Shown here piece after piece: positions 8,355 to 15,357 of a stretch of 15,357 nucleotides of DNA. The stretch's first letter is position 1. Each line of letters opens with the position of its first letter. The notes beneath the pieces were generated by a model that was given only the letters and a program-made list of their open reading frames with translations, made no database searches and had not been told where the DNA came from. The translations under genes were made by a program, and so were the position numbers. This stretch comes from Theodoxus fluviatilis (lineage: Eukaryota; Mollusca; Gastropoda; Cycloneritida; Neritidae): assembly GCA_034096865.1 (NCBI GenBank), contig JAWQFJ010016284.1, positions 1 through 15,357 on the forward strand, read 5' to 3'.

Positions 8355-8499
8355 CGGTCTTCAGTTGCGTACGCTAGGAACACTGCAAGATCTTGCGAGG
8401 AACAAGCTGGTGTCAACATGTCTCAACACCATGAAAGCAGATGTAAAGGCAGCACATGATTGACACATTTGGACACCGGCCTATTATTTGCCAACTAGG

Positions 8500-8717
8500 T
8501 AGGCCAGGCAAAGCTCCCCTGGCGAGTCCCCTAGTGGGTTTGGGGTAAAAATTGGCTCACCGCGTTCCCTACGCGTTTCGTAAGAGGCGAATGACTAGGG
8601 ACACTGTGACTTGATTTGCGTTTACTCTAAACTGTTCTAGTGATTTTCGTGCTAAATGCCCTTACATAGCCTACACAGGCTGATAAGCCATAAAACACTA
8701 TTCATCCATCATCATCC
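8500..8717 (+). mobile_element. SINE-like dispersed repeat, copy 3 (most complete plus-strand copy)
   Basis: Best reference copy of the family in this window. In order: AGGCAAAGCT, then CCCCTAGTGGGTTTGGGGTA, CCGCGTTCCCTACGCG, TAAGAGGCGAAT, TGACTTGATTT, TTTACTCTAAACTG, GTGATTTTCGTGCT, then GCCTACACAGGCTGATAAGC, and a short ATTCATCC tail. It has no coding capacity. It aligns nearly end to end with copy 1 on the other strand, and in part with copies 2, 4 and 5. The exact 5' end is unclear. Confidence 0.75.
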
Positions 8718-9130
8718 CATTCTGTGAACCCGAGTCAGTATTGACTCTGGCACAGTTCGCAATGAATGTGTAATAGACTTGACCCTTCGCATTACAGCAT
8801 TGCGCCAGAAATAGTTCGTTCTGATACTACTTTTTTCTCCACTTTTTATATAAATCATTCAGACGTCAAAACTTTTTTCCATTTCAACACAAACATGTTA
8901 TTTTATCGAATAAACGCTTGTTTATTGCCTCAGCAAGAGTAAATTAAGAGTTTTGTGCGAAATAGTCTAAGAACTACTTTAACGGCGTATGTTAGGGAGC
9001 AGATCGGCTATCCCACAAGGCTCTCGTGTGACCTCCATTTGCATATTTCGGACGAAAACCTTACATCACATGAAGTCAACTGGGCTAGAGACACTTTCGC
9101 CGGTAGTCGAAGTCTCTTGTGAAGTAAAAT
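8718..9130. other. No recognisable feature
   Basis: Mixed-composition sequence without conserved motifs or arrays. Frames that cross into 9360-9540 are driven by the 28-bp repeats there. Confidence 0.4.
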
Positions 9131-9360
9131 CTCATCATCTATCCCCTGGCGAGACCAGAGACAGCACGCGCGGCACGAGGGGGACGAGCAGCAGGCCCTC
9201 AACGTGCCACGCCCAGCCCCAGCGCGAGCAACCTGGCACCCATGTCCGCAAAGTGGACTGTTCCACGCTGACAATGACGCTTTCGAGTCTTGTGCGCTTT
9301 GTAACCCGCATGACTCGAAGCCGGTCTTGAATTGCCGTGCACCACCGGTTTCTACTTCTT
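9131..9360. other. GC- and CpG-rich patch with an open plus-strand frame of unknown nature
   Basis: This is clearly richer in G+C than its surroundings. A plus-strand frame without an early ATG is open from about 9121 through 9360 and contains CALCNPHDSKPVLNC. I do not recognise it, and it then runs into the SINE-like copy. It may be part of an old exon or an unknown element. Confidence 0.3.
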
Positions 9361-9693
9361 TTGCATCTCCCTGTGGTTTGGGGGTGAGAATAGACCCCCT
9401 GCGGGTTGGGGGTGAGAATAGACCCCCTGTGGGTTGGGGGTGAGAATTGATCCCCTGTGGGTTGGGGGTGAGAATAGACCCCCTGCGGTTTGGGGGTGAG
9501 AAGGGACCCCCTGTGGGTTGGGGTGAGCATAGACCCACCGCGTCTCCCTACGCGTTTCACAAGAGGCGAAAAGTGGGGAAATCATGATTTGACTTTCTCT
9601 TCTTCTACTCCATGCAAAAGTTGAATTATAATGATCAGTGGCCTTAACTAACCTATAAAACAACCATAAAAAATGTTCTATTCATCACGTGTA
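9360..9693 (+). mobile_element. SINE-like dispersed repeat, copy 4, with internal expansion
   Basis: Same family: after the 28-bp repeats come CCACCGCGTCTCCCTACGCG, then a TTTCACAAGAGGCGAA box, a degenerate TGATTTGACTTT segment and a decayed 3' end (GGCCTTAACTAACCTATAAAAC) with ATTCATC as the tail. The 5' part has been replaced by six tandem 28-bp units. It is more diverged than copies 1 to 3. Confidence 0.7.
9371..9538. repeat. 28-bp tandem repeat, six units, inside the SINE-like copy
   Basis: Units start at 9371, 9399, 9427, 9455, 9483 and 9511, a strict 28-bp step. Each follows CTGTGGGTTGGGGGTGAGAA plus eight bases ending in CCC; the last unit is slightly shorter. The single-copy counterpart is CTAGTGGGTTTGGGGTAAAA in copy 3. 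The array therefore arose by amplifying one internal block of the element. Minus-strand frames translate it as repeated serine-histidine-proline-glutamine peptides; these are artefacts. Confidence 0.95.
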
Positions 9694-9794
9694 GCCCAAA
9701 CACCCATGCTCGCGCTGTGGATTTTAGGCAAGACTGCGTGACTGTTAACTTCAGGAGTGGTGCGGAAACAACAGTAGCAGCACAATTTAGGGAA

Positions 9795-9818
9795 GGGGGG
9801 GGGGGGGGGGGGGGGGGG
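9795..9818. repeat. Run of 24 guanines at the LINE 5' junction
   Basis: A homopolymer of 24 G lies immediately before the first LINE-derived codons (CCTGAAGCACTCCTGGTG). Exact length may be affected by sequencing. Confidence 0.9.
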
Positions 9819-10336
9819 CCTGAAGCACTCCTGGTGGGCGGCGGAGGCGAATCGGATCAGGCCCTCAAACTAACCATTGGTCACAGTGACATCGTCTTCT
9901 CTCAGTCTGTTAGAAATTTAGGCGTCATGTTTGACGATGACCTGTCAATGGGAGCTCATATCAACAAAGTCTGTCAGTTAGAATATTATGAGTTAAGGAA
10001 AATTAGTACCATTCGTCATTATTTTTCTCAGCAGGCCACCAAAACGCTCATCATATCACTAGTTCTGTCTCGTCTCGACTATGGAAACTCTCTTCTCGCT
10101 GGCATCCCTGACACTCTGCTTAACAAACTCCAGAAAGTTCAGAATTGTGATGCTAGGCTAGTTTTTCGATGTCCCAGCGTACCCATGTCTCTCCACTCCT
10201 ACATAAACTTCACTGGCTCCCCATCTCTCAGAGGATAGATTATAAACTTGCTACTTTGTGCTTCAAGGCCATCAACAACACCGCACCACACACTCTTACA
10301 GAAATTCTTACAGTCAACACGCTCTCCAGATCTCCA

Positions 10337-10358
10337 AAGAATGTAAGTAAACAAAGAA
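10337..10358 (+). repeat. Left terminal inverted repeat
   Basis: 22 bp, AAGAATGTAAGTAAACAAAG followed by AA; perfect inverted match to the right end. Confidence 0.95.
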
Positions 10359-10388
10359 CGATCATAACGCGCGCCTGTGCGAAACGAG

Positions 10389-10396
10389 TGACGTCA
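10389..10396. promoter_or_regulatory. CRE palindrome TGACGTCA near the left end
   Basis: A perfect 8-bp CREB/ATF-type site lies 48 bp before an ATG in AAACATGGCGGAA context, in a GC-rich stretch. It is plausibly part of the transposon's own promoter. The right end has a similar ATGACG half-site in its inverted subterminal sequence. Chance occurrence cannot be excluded. Confidence 0.4.
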
Positions 10397-10436
10397 GCGC
10401 CCCCAAGCGGATGTGGCGGTGCTGCAGTAAACAAAC

Positions 10437-10878
10437 ATGGCGGAAAGCAGTCGAGCTTCGAAGACGAATTGCAAGAACAAAAGTAGTTCGGGCCATCATT
10501 GCAGTGCCATGAACTGCACCAACAACAGCGCAAAGCGTCCTGAGCTTTCACAGTGGTGCAGCAACTGAGCTCTTCATACGCAAACAAAGTAGAGCGCTGT
10601 ATGTACTAAAGAAATGTCAGGGCTGTGCTTGTGCAAGAACTGGAAAAAGACTTGCTGAACGAGCTTTGCTGTCCTCGTCCTGGTGGTTGTCCTTTACAGT
10701 CACTGGTCACTTTGTTGTTCGTCAAGATCAACCTGTTTTCCACCTTGAAGAACAATTCCGTGCACTTCTCTGCTCCTTCACAGAAACGCAACAGGAAAAT
10801 GATGCAACTTTCACACGTGTAGTGCGACATGTACATGTATCGAGCAATGCGGAGTTTTTTAATTGTATTGTACAGTAA
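10437..10878 (+). pseudogene. Frameshifted THAP-like N-terminus and following open frame
   Basis: An ATG at 10437 opens 43 codons ending at TGA 10566-10568. They contain HHCSAMNCTNNSAKRPELS, which resembles the start of a THAP zinc finger (C-x4-C, then a proline and LSFH). The expected phenylalanine-histidine continues in the +1 frame from about 10543 (FHSG), and that frame is open for about 110 codons to TAA after 10875. It includes KKCQGCACARTGKRLAERA, FVVRQDQPVFHLEEQFRALL and FTRVVRHVHV. A one-base shift near 10540 thus separates the two. I do not recognise the second part and see no catalytic motif of a P-type transposase. THAP fingers are the DNA-binding domain of P-element transposase, which suits the host element. 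An unmodelled intron could also explain the frame change. Confidence 0.45.
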
Positions 10879-11081
10879 AATTGCTTACAAGAACCCTTCA
10901 CCTTACCAGCCATAGTTACTGTGTTAACAGTAGTGGTGGTTTGTACAGCAGAATCAAGGATTGCCAGTTTAAAGCGAAGCTTTACAGTTGATGGGACACT
11001 GTACAGTTGAGACTCGGGTCTGCGGCGGGTCTACGTGTGTGTGATGACTGTCAGTGGGGCAGACTATAAGACAACAACACG

Positions 11082-11132
11082 CATTAAAGAAAAGAAAAAA
11101 AGTAATCCATTAAAGAAAAGAAAAAAGTAATC
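11082..11132. repeat. Tandem duplication of 25-26 bp
   Basis: CATTAAAGAAAAGAAAAA followed by AAGTAATC (11082-11107) is repeated directly at 11108-11132 with one A fewer. It lies in the non-coding middle of the DNA transposon. Confidence 0.9.
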
Positions 11133-11701
11133 AGACAAAAAGAGCAAAGGAACAACAAACCAAAGGAACGATAAATTTGACAATAATTATGAATATGCAA
11201 AGCAGTGTAAAAATTTCATAAGTTCCCTTTTATTCAATCGACAACCAACGCTCTTTAGCTCACTAATCACTATTCAATGGGGGAAATTAATTTCTGAATA
11301 AAATTTAGCAATCTGGCATGCTGCAATAGTACGGTTTTACGATTCAGTCACCAACAGCACAAACTTGAATACCATCAAAAGGTCTGATGGTTGTGTGAAT
11401 TAAAAAAAAAAGAGAGTAGAATTTGAGTGTTTTCATTCACCAATTCCGTGTGAATTGTAAGCTCTATATCACAATGTAGACGGGAAAAAGGGTGCATAAA
11501 TACCAGCTTTATTGCAGGGAGTCATTTTGCTACAAAGTACACGGTAATTTTGTTGACAAATGTGCTCGGGATTAATGAGAAACACGCCGATACATTCGCG
11601 AAACATCGTTTGTATTTTACATGTTGCACTGTGGTCTGTTTACCTCCCTTGATCTGCTCAAGCGTCATCGCTTTTCGTATAAGGGAAGCCTCGGATGCGC
11701 C

Positions 11702-11723
11702 TTCTTTGTTTACTTACATTCTT
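11702..11723 (-). repeat. Right terminal inverted repeat
   Basis: Plus strand reads TTCTTTGTTTACTTACATTC then TT; its complement equals the left repeat over all 22 bp. Confidence 0.95.
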
Positions 11724-12127
11724 AGAGATCTCTACGCTCAGCTGCTGACTCTAGAATACTTAAGGTCCCCCGCCGTAACAAGAAAACTCAAGGACAGCGT
11801 GCCTTCTCCTATATTGGACCTGTAACCTGGAAAAGTCTCCCTCTCTCAGTCCGTCATTCTGACACTCTGCCCCAGTTCAAAAGTGCTCTAAAGACCCACC
11901 TCTTCCGATCCGCCTTTCCCGCTGAGCTGCTTCACCTTACTTGACCTTGCCTGCAAGTGCTGTGTATATTGTATAGTTTGTTCTATTGGACTTTAGTGTT
12001 TGTTTTTTGTTTATGTGTGTAAGTTTTTGTGGGAATGTGGTGTTGAGCGGTTGTATGAGTGTTGATTCTTTGGATTGTAAACGCCATGAGCTTGCATGTC
12101 AAGGGAAGGTATGTGCGTAAATAAACT

Positions 12128-12128
12128 A

Positions 12129-12227
<99 letters not shown>
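12128..12227. repeat. ATT microsatellite, about 33 units, LINE 3' tail
   Basis: Uninterrupted ATT triplets directly follow the LINE 3' UTR and are its tail, probably expanded after insertion. The minus strand reads as polyisoleucine; not a gene. Confidence 0.95.
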
Positions 12228-12345
12228 GATATAATGACTAACATCCTTCAAAGATGACATAAGCTTAGAGGATGACCGTAGGACATGACAATCTATGAAA
12301 AGATGTTTTGCGATGCAATAATTCAAGTAAAATATATATCCCTCC

Positions 12346-12530
12346 TTCCATCCAACCGTCCATATATCCAACCTTCATCCATTCATCCATCCTCCATCCA
12401 TCCATCCATCCATCCATCCATCCATCCATCCAACCATCCATCCATCCATCCATCCATCCATCCATCCATCCATCCATCCTTCATCTATCCATCCATCCAT
12501 CCATCCATCCATCTATTTATCCATCTATCC
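12346..12530. repeat. CCAT tetranucleotide microsatellite with variants
   Basis: Imperfect at its left (CCTT, CCAA, CATT variants), almost pure CCAT at 12385-12477, and degenerate again to about 12530. Frames give serine-isoleucine-histidine-proline or aspartate-glycine-tryptophan strings. No retroelement end was recognised at either side. Confidence 0.95.
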
Positions 12531-12611
12531 ACTTGTACTTCATACATGGTAAAGGGTCATCGGCCTGAACAATAACTTTCATTTGTTCCTTCGTCCTTTG
12601 GGTGATGTAGA

Positions 12612-12656
12612 GCGGGGCGGGGGTGGGGTGGGGGTGGGGGGTGGGGGTGGGGGGTA
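12612..12656. repeat. GGGGGT-rich tract, candidate G-quadruplex
   Basis: Runs of four to six guanines separated by single T or C on the plus strand. A G-quadruplex could form; no other role is visible. Confidence 0.8.
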
Positions 12657-12838
12657 GTAGGAAGGCGACTGGATATGATGGCTGATGTTGCAAAGATCAT
12701 GGGAAACTAGAATTCTTGAGAGGATGGGGGACGGGGTATGGTCTGCTGGGATTGGCGAACATAGGGCTGTAGGGAGGGAGGTGTTTATTTGGATTGGTCC
12801 TCGTTCGAGCCGAGGCCGTTCCAGAAAGGAAGGAAAGT

Positions 12839-13028
12839 GGTCAGGTACTCGATTGATCTGGGGACATGAAACCCTGCTAGTGGAGTCGATTGACAAATCG
12901 ATTGATTTGGGGTCATAAAACCCAGCGGAAGTGGTTAATAACTCGATTGTCTTGGGAGGAGTTGAAAGCCAGCGGAAGTGGTTAATAACTCGATTGTCTT
13001 GGGAGGAGTTGAAAGCCAGCGGAAGTGG
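12839..13028. repeat. 47-bp tandem repeat with degenerate upstream relatives
   Basis: AGCGGAAGTGGTTAATAACT starts at 12924 and again at 12971 with identical following sequence. The beginning of a third unit lies at 13018, giving a 47-bp period. Further left, 12839-12923 holds diverged relatives sharing ACTCGATTGAT and TTGGGG-CAT-AAACCC. As 47 is not a multiple of three, the 168-codon minus-strand frame across it is not a repeat protein. Confidence 0.85.
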
Positions 13029-13134
13029 TGACAGGTGCTGGTAATTTGTACTGGTAGCGAGGGTGGTAATTATGGTGATGGGCATTTGTGTTCATGCGTA
13101 TACCAGCAAACTTAGATGCGTGCAAATTCCGAGA

Positions 13135-13262
13135 GTGTGTGCGCGCGTGCGTGTGTGTGTATGTGTGCGTGCACGTGTGTGTGTATGTATGTGTGAGTGC
13201 ATGCGTGTGTTGCGTGTGTGTGTGCGTGTGTGCGCGCATGTGTGTGTGCGTGCGTGCATGCA
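13135..13262. repeat. GT/GC alternating microsatellite
   Basis: Interrupted GTGTGT and GCGCGC or GCGTGC tracts over about 125 bp. Alternating purine-pyrimidine sequence of this kind can adopt Z-DNA. All frames across it (cysteine-valine or threonine-histidine strings) are artefacts. Confidence 0.9.
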
Positions 13263-13640
13263 GAGATGAGCGTGCAAGTTGGCAACGGCAATATTACCGG
13301 GCCTACATTCGGTGCAGAGGTGGCTATGAAACTTCAATCCTTGCCCCATTTTGACCCTCGCCTGTACCGGGATGTGACTTTCCTGTCAACAGCCAGGCAA
13401 GGCAAGGCAATGCGCACACCTGACAGCTATTGGAAGGAATGGGTGGGGAGGAGCTTGAACGTTGAGGGGTAGAGGGATGTGAGGGGTTAGCAGAGGACAG
13501 AGGAGGGTGGGGTGGGGGGATTGGATGGGACAGGGTGAGGGATAGAGAGACAAGGGGGGGGGGGATGGTGAGGGGACCTCGTCGTTCCACCCTGATTGAA
13601 ACAGCAGGAGGGACAGGCACGCGTGCTTCACTCCTGGTCA
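13263..13640. other. No gene supported
   Basis: G-rich on the plus strand, with a run of eleven guanines near 13554-13564 and polypurine GGGATGTGAGGGG-type sequence around 13465-13565. No recognisable domain. Confidence 0.45.
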
Positions 13641-13765
13641 CACTACCTGCCTGCCTGCATGGTCGCACTACCTGCCTGCCTGCATGGTCCCACTACCTGC
13701 CTGCCTGCATGGTCGCACTACCTGCCTGCCTGCATGGTGGCACTACCTGCCTCTCTGCATGTGCG
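13641..13765. repeat. 25-bp minisatellite, five units
   Basis: CACTACCTGCCTGCCTGCAT plus five bases repeats at 13641, 13666, 13691, 13716 and 13741. It has an internal CCTG substructure, and the last unit is diverged (CTCTCTG). It grades directly into the TGTC microsatellite to its right. Confidence 0.95.
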
Positions 13766-13770
13766 CACGT

Positions 13771-13781
13771 GCCTGCCTGTC

Positions 13782-13812
<31 letters not shown>

Positions 13813-13843
13813 CCCTCTGTCTCCCTTTGTCTGTCTGTCTCCC

Positions 13844-13928
<85 letters not shown>

Positions 13929-13968
13929 TATATACTCTCTCTCTCTCTCTCTCTCATATACACACACA

Positions 13969-14011
<43 letters not shown>

Positions 14012-14082
14012 TCTCACACACACACACATACACAAACACACACACACACACATACTCTCTCACACTCTCTCTCACTCTCTCA

Positions 14083-14131
<49 letters not shown>
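13771..14131. repeat. Compound TGTC, CT and CA microsatellite
   Basis: Order: TGTC/TCTG tetranucleotides (to about 13885), CT, CA, CT, CA, long CT (to about 14010), CA, then mixed CT/CACT and a final CT block ending at 14131. The open plus-strand frames of 150-230 codons over this region are simple-repeat artefacts. Confidence 0.95.
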
Positions 14132-14133
<2 letters not shown>

Positions 14134-14327
14134 GAGGGTTAGCGGTAAGATTTTTCCCACCGTGTCTTCCTATGCGATTCGTACTAGACGAGTTGACAAT
14201 GGAAATCAATACTTCCTTGCAATTTTGTAGTCACTTGCCTCATGAAGCCCGCAAAGGCTGGTAGGCCGTTAAGCCTTATTCATTCATTCATTGATCCATT
14301 CATTCATTGACTCATTCATTCATTCAA
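14131..14327 (+). mobile_element. SINE-like dispersed repeat, copy 5 (ATTC tail)
   Basis: Begins CCTGAGGGTTAGCGGTAAGA, then CCCACCGTGTCTTCCTATGC and ATTCGTACTAGACGAG, which match the CCCTACGCG and TAAGAGGC boxes. It ends with TGCCTCATGAAGCCCGCAAA then GGCTGGTAGGCC and an ATTC tail (14277-14327). The central TGACTTGATTT segment is degenerate. It abuts a CT microsatellite on its left, so its own 5' part may be lost there. Confidence 0.7.
14277..14327. repeat. ATTC microsatellite
   Basis: About ten ATTC units with GATC and GACTC interruptions, at the 3' end of the SINE-like copy. Confidence 0.9.
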
Positions 14328-14344
14328 ACGTTTTTCTCCTGTCT

Positions 14345-14348
<4 letters not shown>

Positions 14349-14408
<60 letters not shown>
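14349..14408. repeat. CT dinucleotide microsatellite, about 30 units
   Basis: Uninterrupted CT followed by ATATTTATATATACAG-type AT-rich sequence. Confidence 0.95.
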
Positions 14409-14411
<3 letters not shown>

Positions 14412-14690
14412 ATTTATATATACAGTGTATATCTATATATCTGCTACTTGTCTTTCAAGACTCATTGAGCAAACGATTGTCAAAGCATCAACTAAACCTT
14501 GCTTATGTTATTGTTCATCATATTATTGCCTACTGTTGTACATTGATATACTACTTGATTTTTTTTCCTCGTCTTTTCTTCTCTTTTCCTCCCTTTTCCT
14601 CCCAATCAATCGGGATTATGAACTCTTTCTGAGCAAGGACAATTTGTAAGATAGGCAGAAATACCGAGAATGCTATCCTAGATAAAGAAT
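14409..14690. other. No recognisable feature
   Basis: AT-rich spacer between two CT-rich arrays. Short frames only. Confidence 0.4.
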
Positions 14691-14697
14691 CAATCAG

Positions 14698-15357
<660 letters not shown>

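Larger units (their letters stand above)
10335..11725 (+). mobile_element. 1391-bp TIR DNA transposon nested in the LINE
   Basis: Left end CAAAGAATGTAAGTAAACAA and right end are inverted copies. 22 bp are identical (10337-10358 and 11702-11723), and the outer two bases match at one position. The flanking 7-bp AGATCTC occurs at 10328-10334 and 11726-11732 as the target duplication; an eighth base would mismatch. Weaker inverted similarity continues inward (TGCGAAACGAGTGACG at 10378 against the complement of 11662-11679). A P-type superfamily element is suggested by the 7-8 bp duplication, the CA terminus and a THAP-like frame near the left end. No full transposase is present, so the copy is non-autonomous. 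hAT-like elements also give 8-bp duplications and remain possible. Confidence 0.9.
9819..12227 (+). mobile_element. CR1/L2-like LINE, 5'-truncated, split by a DNA transposon
   Basis: The plus strand encodes the region downstream of the catalytic palm of a CR1/L2-type reverse transcriptase. Motifs in order: RNLGVMFDDDLSM, LVLSRLDYGNSLLAG, LQKVQNCDARLVF (9819-10172), then after a one-base shift LLHKLHWLPISQRIDYKL (to 10334). After the insert come RSAADSRILKVPRRN, SYIGPVTWKSLPLSV and FKSALKTHLF, with stop TGA at 11942-11944. The catalytic YADD segment and everything upstream are missing. A 3' UTR (11945-12127) ends in GTAAATAAACTATA and an ATT tail. Joining the flanks of the insert at its target duplication gives one continuous frame (serine-arginine-serine-leucine-arginine-serine) across the junction. 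The clade name is an inference from these motifs. Confidence 0.9.

Noticed and set aside
9371..9538. CRISPR-like regular 28-bp repeats
   Set aside because: Units are directly adjacent with no spacers, and the window is eukaryotic.
9008..9663. Minus-strand frames with repeated serine-histidine-proline-glutamine peptides
   Set aside because: They come from the six 28-bp units inside a SINE-like copy; all three frames stay open because the unit lacks stops.
12126..12371. Frame with a polyisoleucine tract
   Set aside because: It is the ATT tail of a LINE read on the other strand.
12346..12530. CCAT array as another tail of the SINE-like family
   Set aside because: The sequence just upstream lacks the conserved AGGCTGATAGGCC block, so no element end can be shown.
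12579..13085. Minus-strand frame of 168 codons
   Set aside because: It crosses a 47-bp tandem repeat (not a multiple of three) and a G-rich tract; no domain and no repeat-protein periodicity.
13535..14230. Long plus-strand open frames of 150-231 codons
   Set aside because: Translation of TGTC, CT and CA microsatellites and a 25-bp minisatellite; these repeats rarely create stop codons.

Overview
This is eukaryotic, gene-poor, repeat-saturated DNA. There is no operon-like coding, the longest open frames lie in simple repeats, and almost everything recognisable is a decayed mobile element. The mix of LINE remnants, a SINE-like family with short tandem-repeat tails, THAP and BED-finger transposon pieces and very long microsatellites fits an invertebrate, most likely a lophotrochozoan such as a gastropod mollusc. 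The taxon is an inference. I find no complete host gene, no tRNA or rRNA gene, no CRISPR array and no virus.

Layout. 1-505 and 5505-5935 are diverged, inverted copies of one segment that looks like the 5' end of a gene (leader plus first exon). The right copy keeps its ATG and a perfect splice donor; both are mutated in the left copy. 506-3825 is mostly featureless. 3826-4072 is a minus-strand SINE-like copy. 4288-4575 is a minus-strand relic of a BED-finger, hAT-type transposase. 4565-4790 is a phased poly-C repeat, and 4987-5135 is a 59-bp tandem repeat. 5968-6140 holds a probable retroelement 3' end, 6241-6556 the last part of one LINE, and 6636-7140 an older L1/Tx1-like LINE end. 7381-9693 holds three more SINE-like copies, one carrying a six-fold 28-bp internal expansion. 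From 12230 to the end the window is dominated by microsatellites and minisatellites, with one more SINE-like copy at 14131-14327.

The most informative structure is at 9819-12227. A CR1/L2-like LINE 3' end is split by a 1391-bp DNA transposon (10335-11725). The transposon has 22-bp perfect terminal inverted repeats and a 7-bp target duplication (AGATCTC). Its left end carries a CRE palindrome and a short frame with THAP-like features. Removing the insert and one copy of the duplication restores a continuous LINE reading frame across the junction, so insertion boundaries and order of events can be read directly: LINE first, TIR element second.

Nothing here acts as a working gene set. The value of the window is as a record of nested transposition and of retroelement tails turning into microsatellites.
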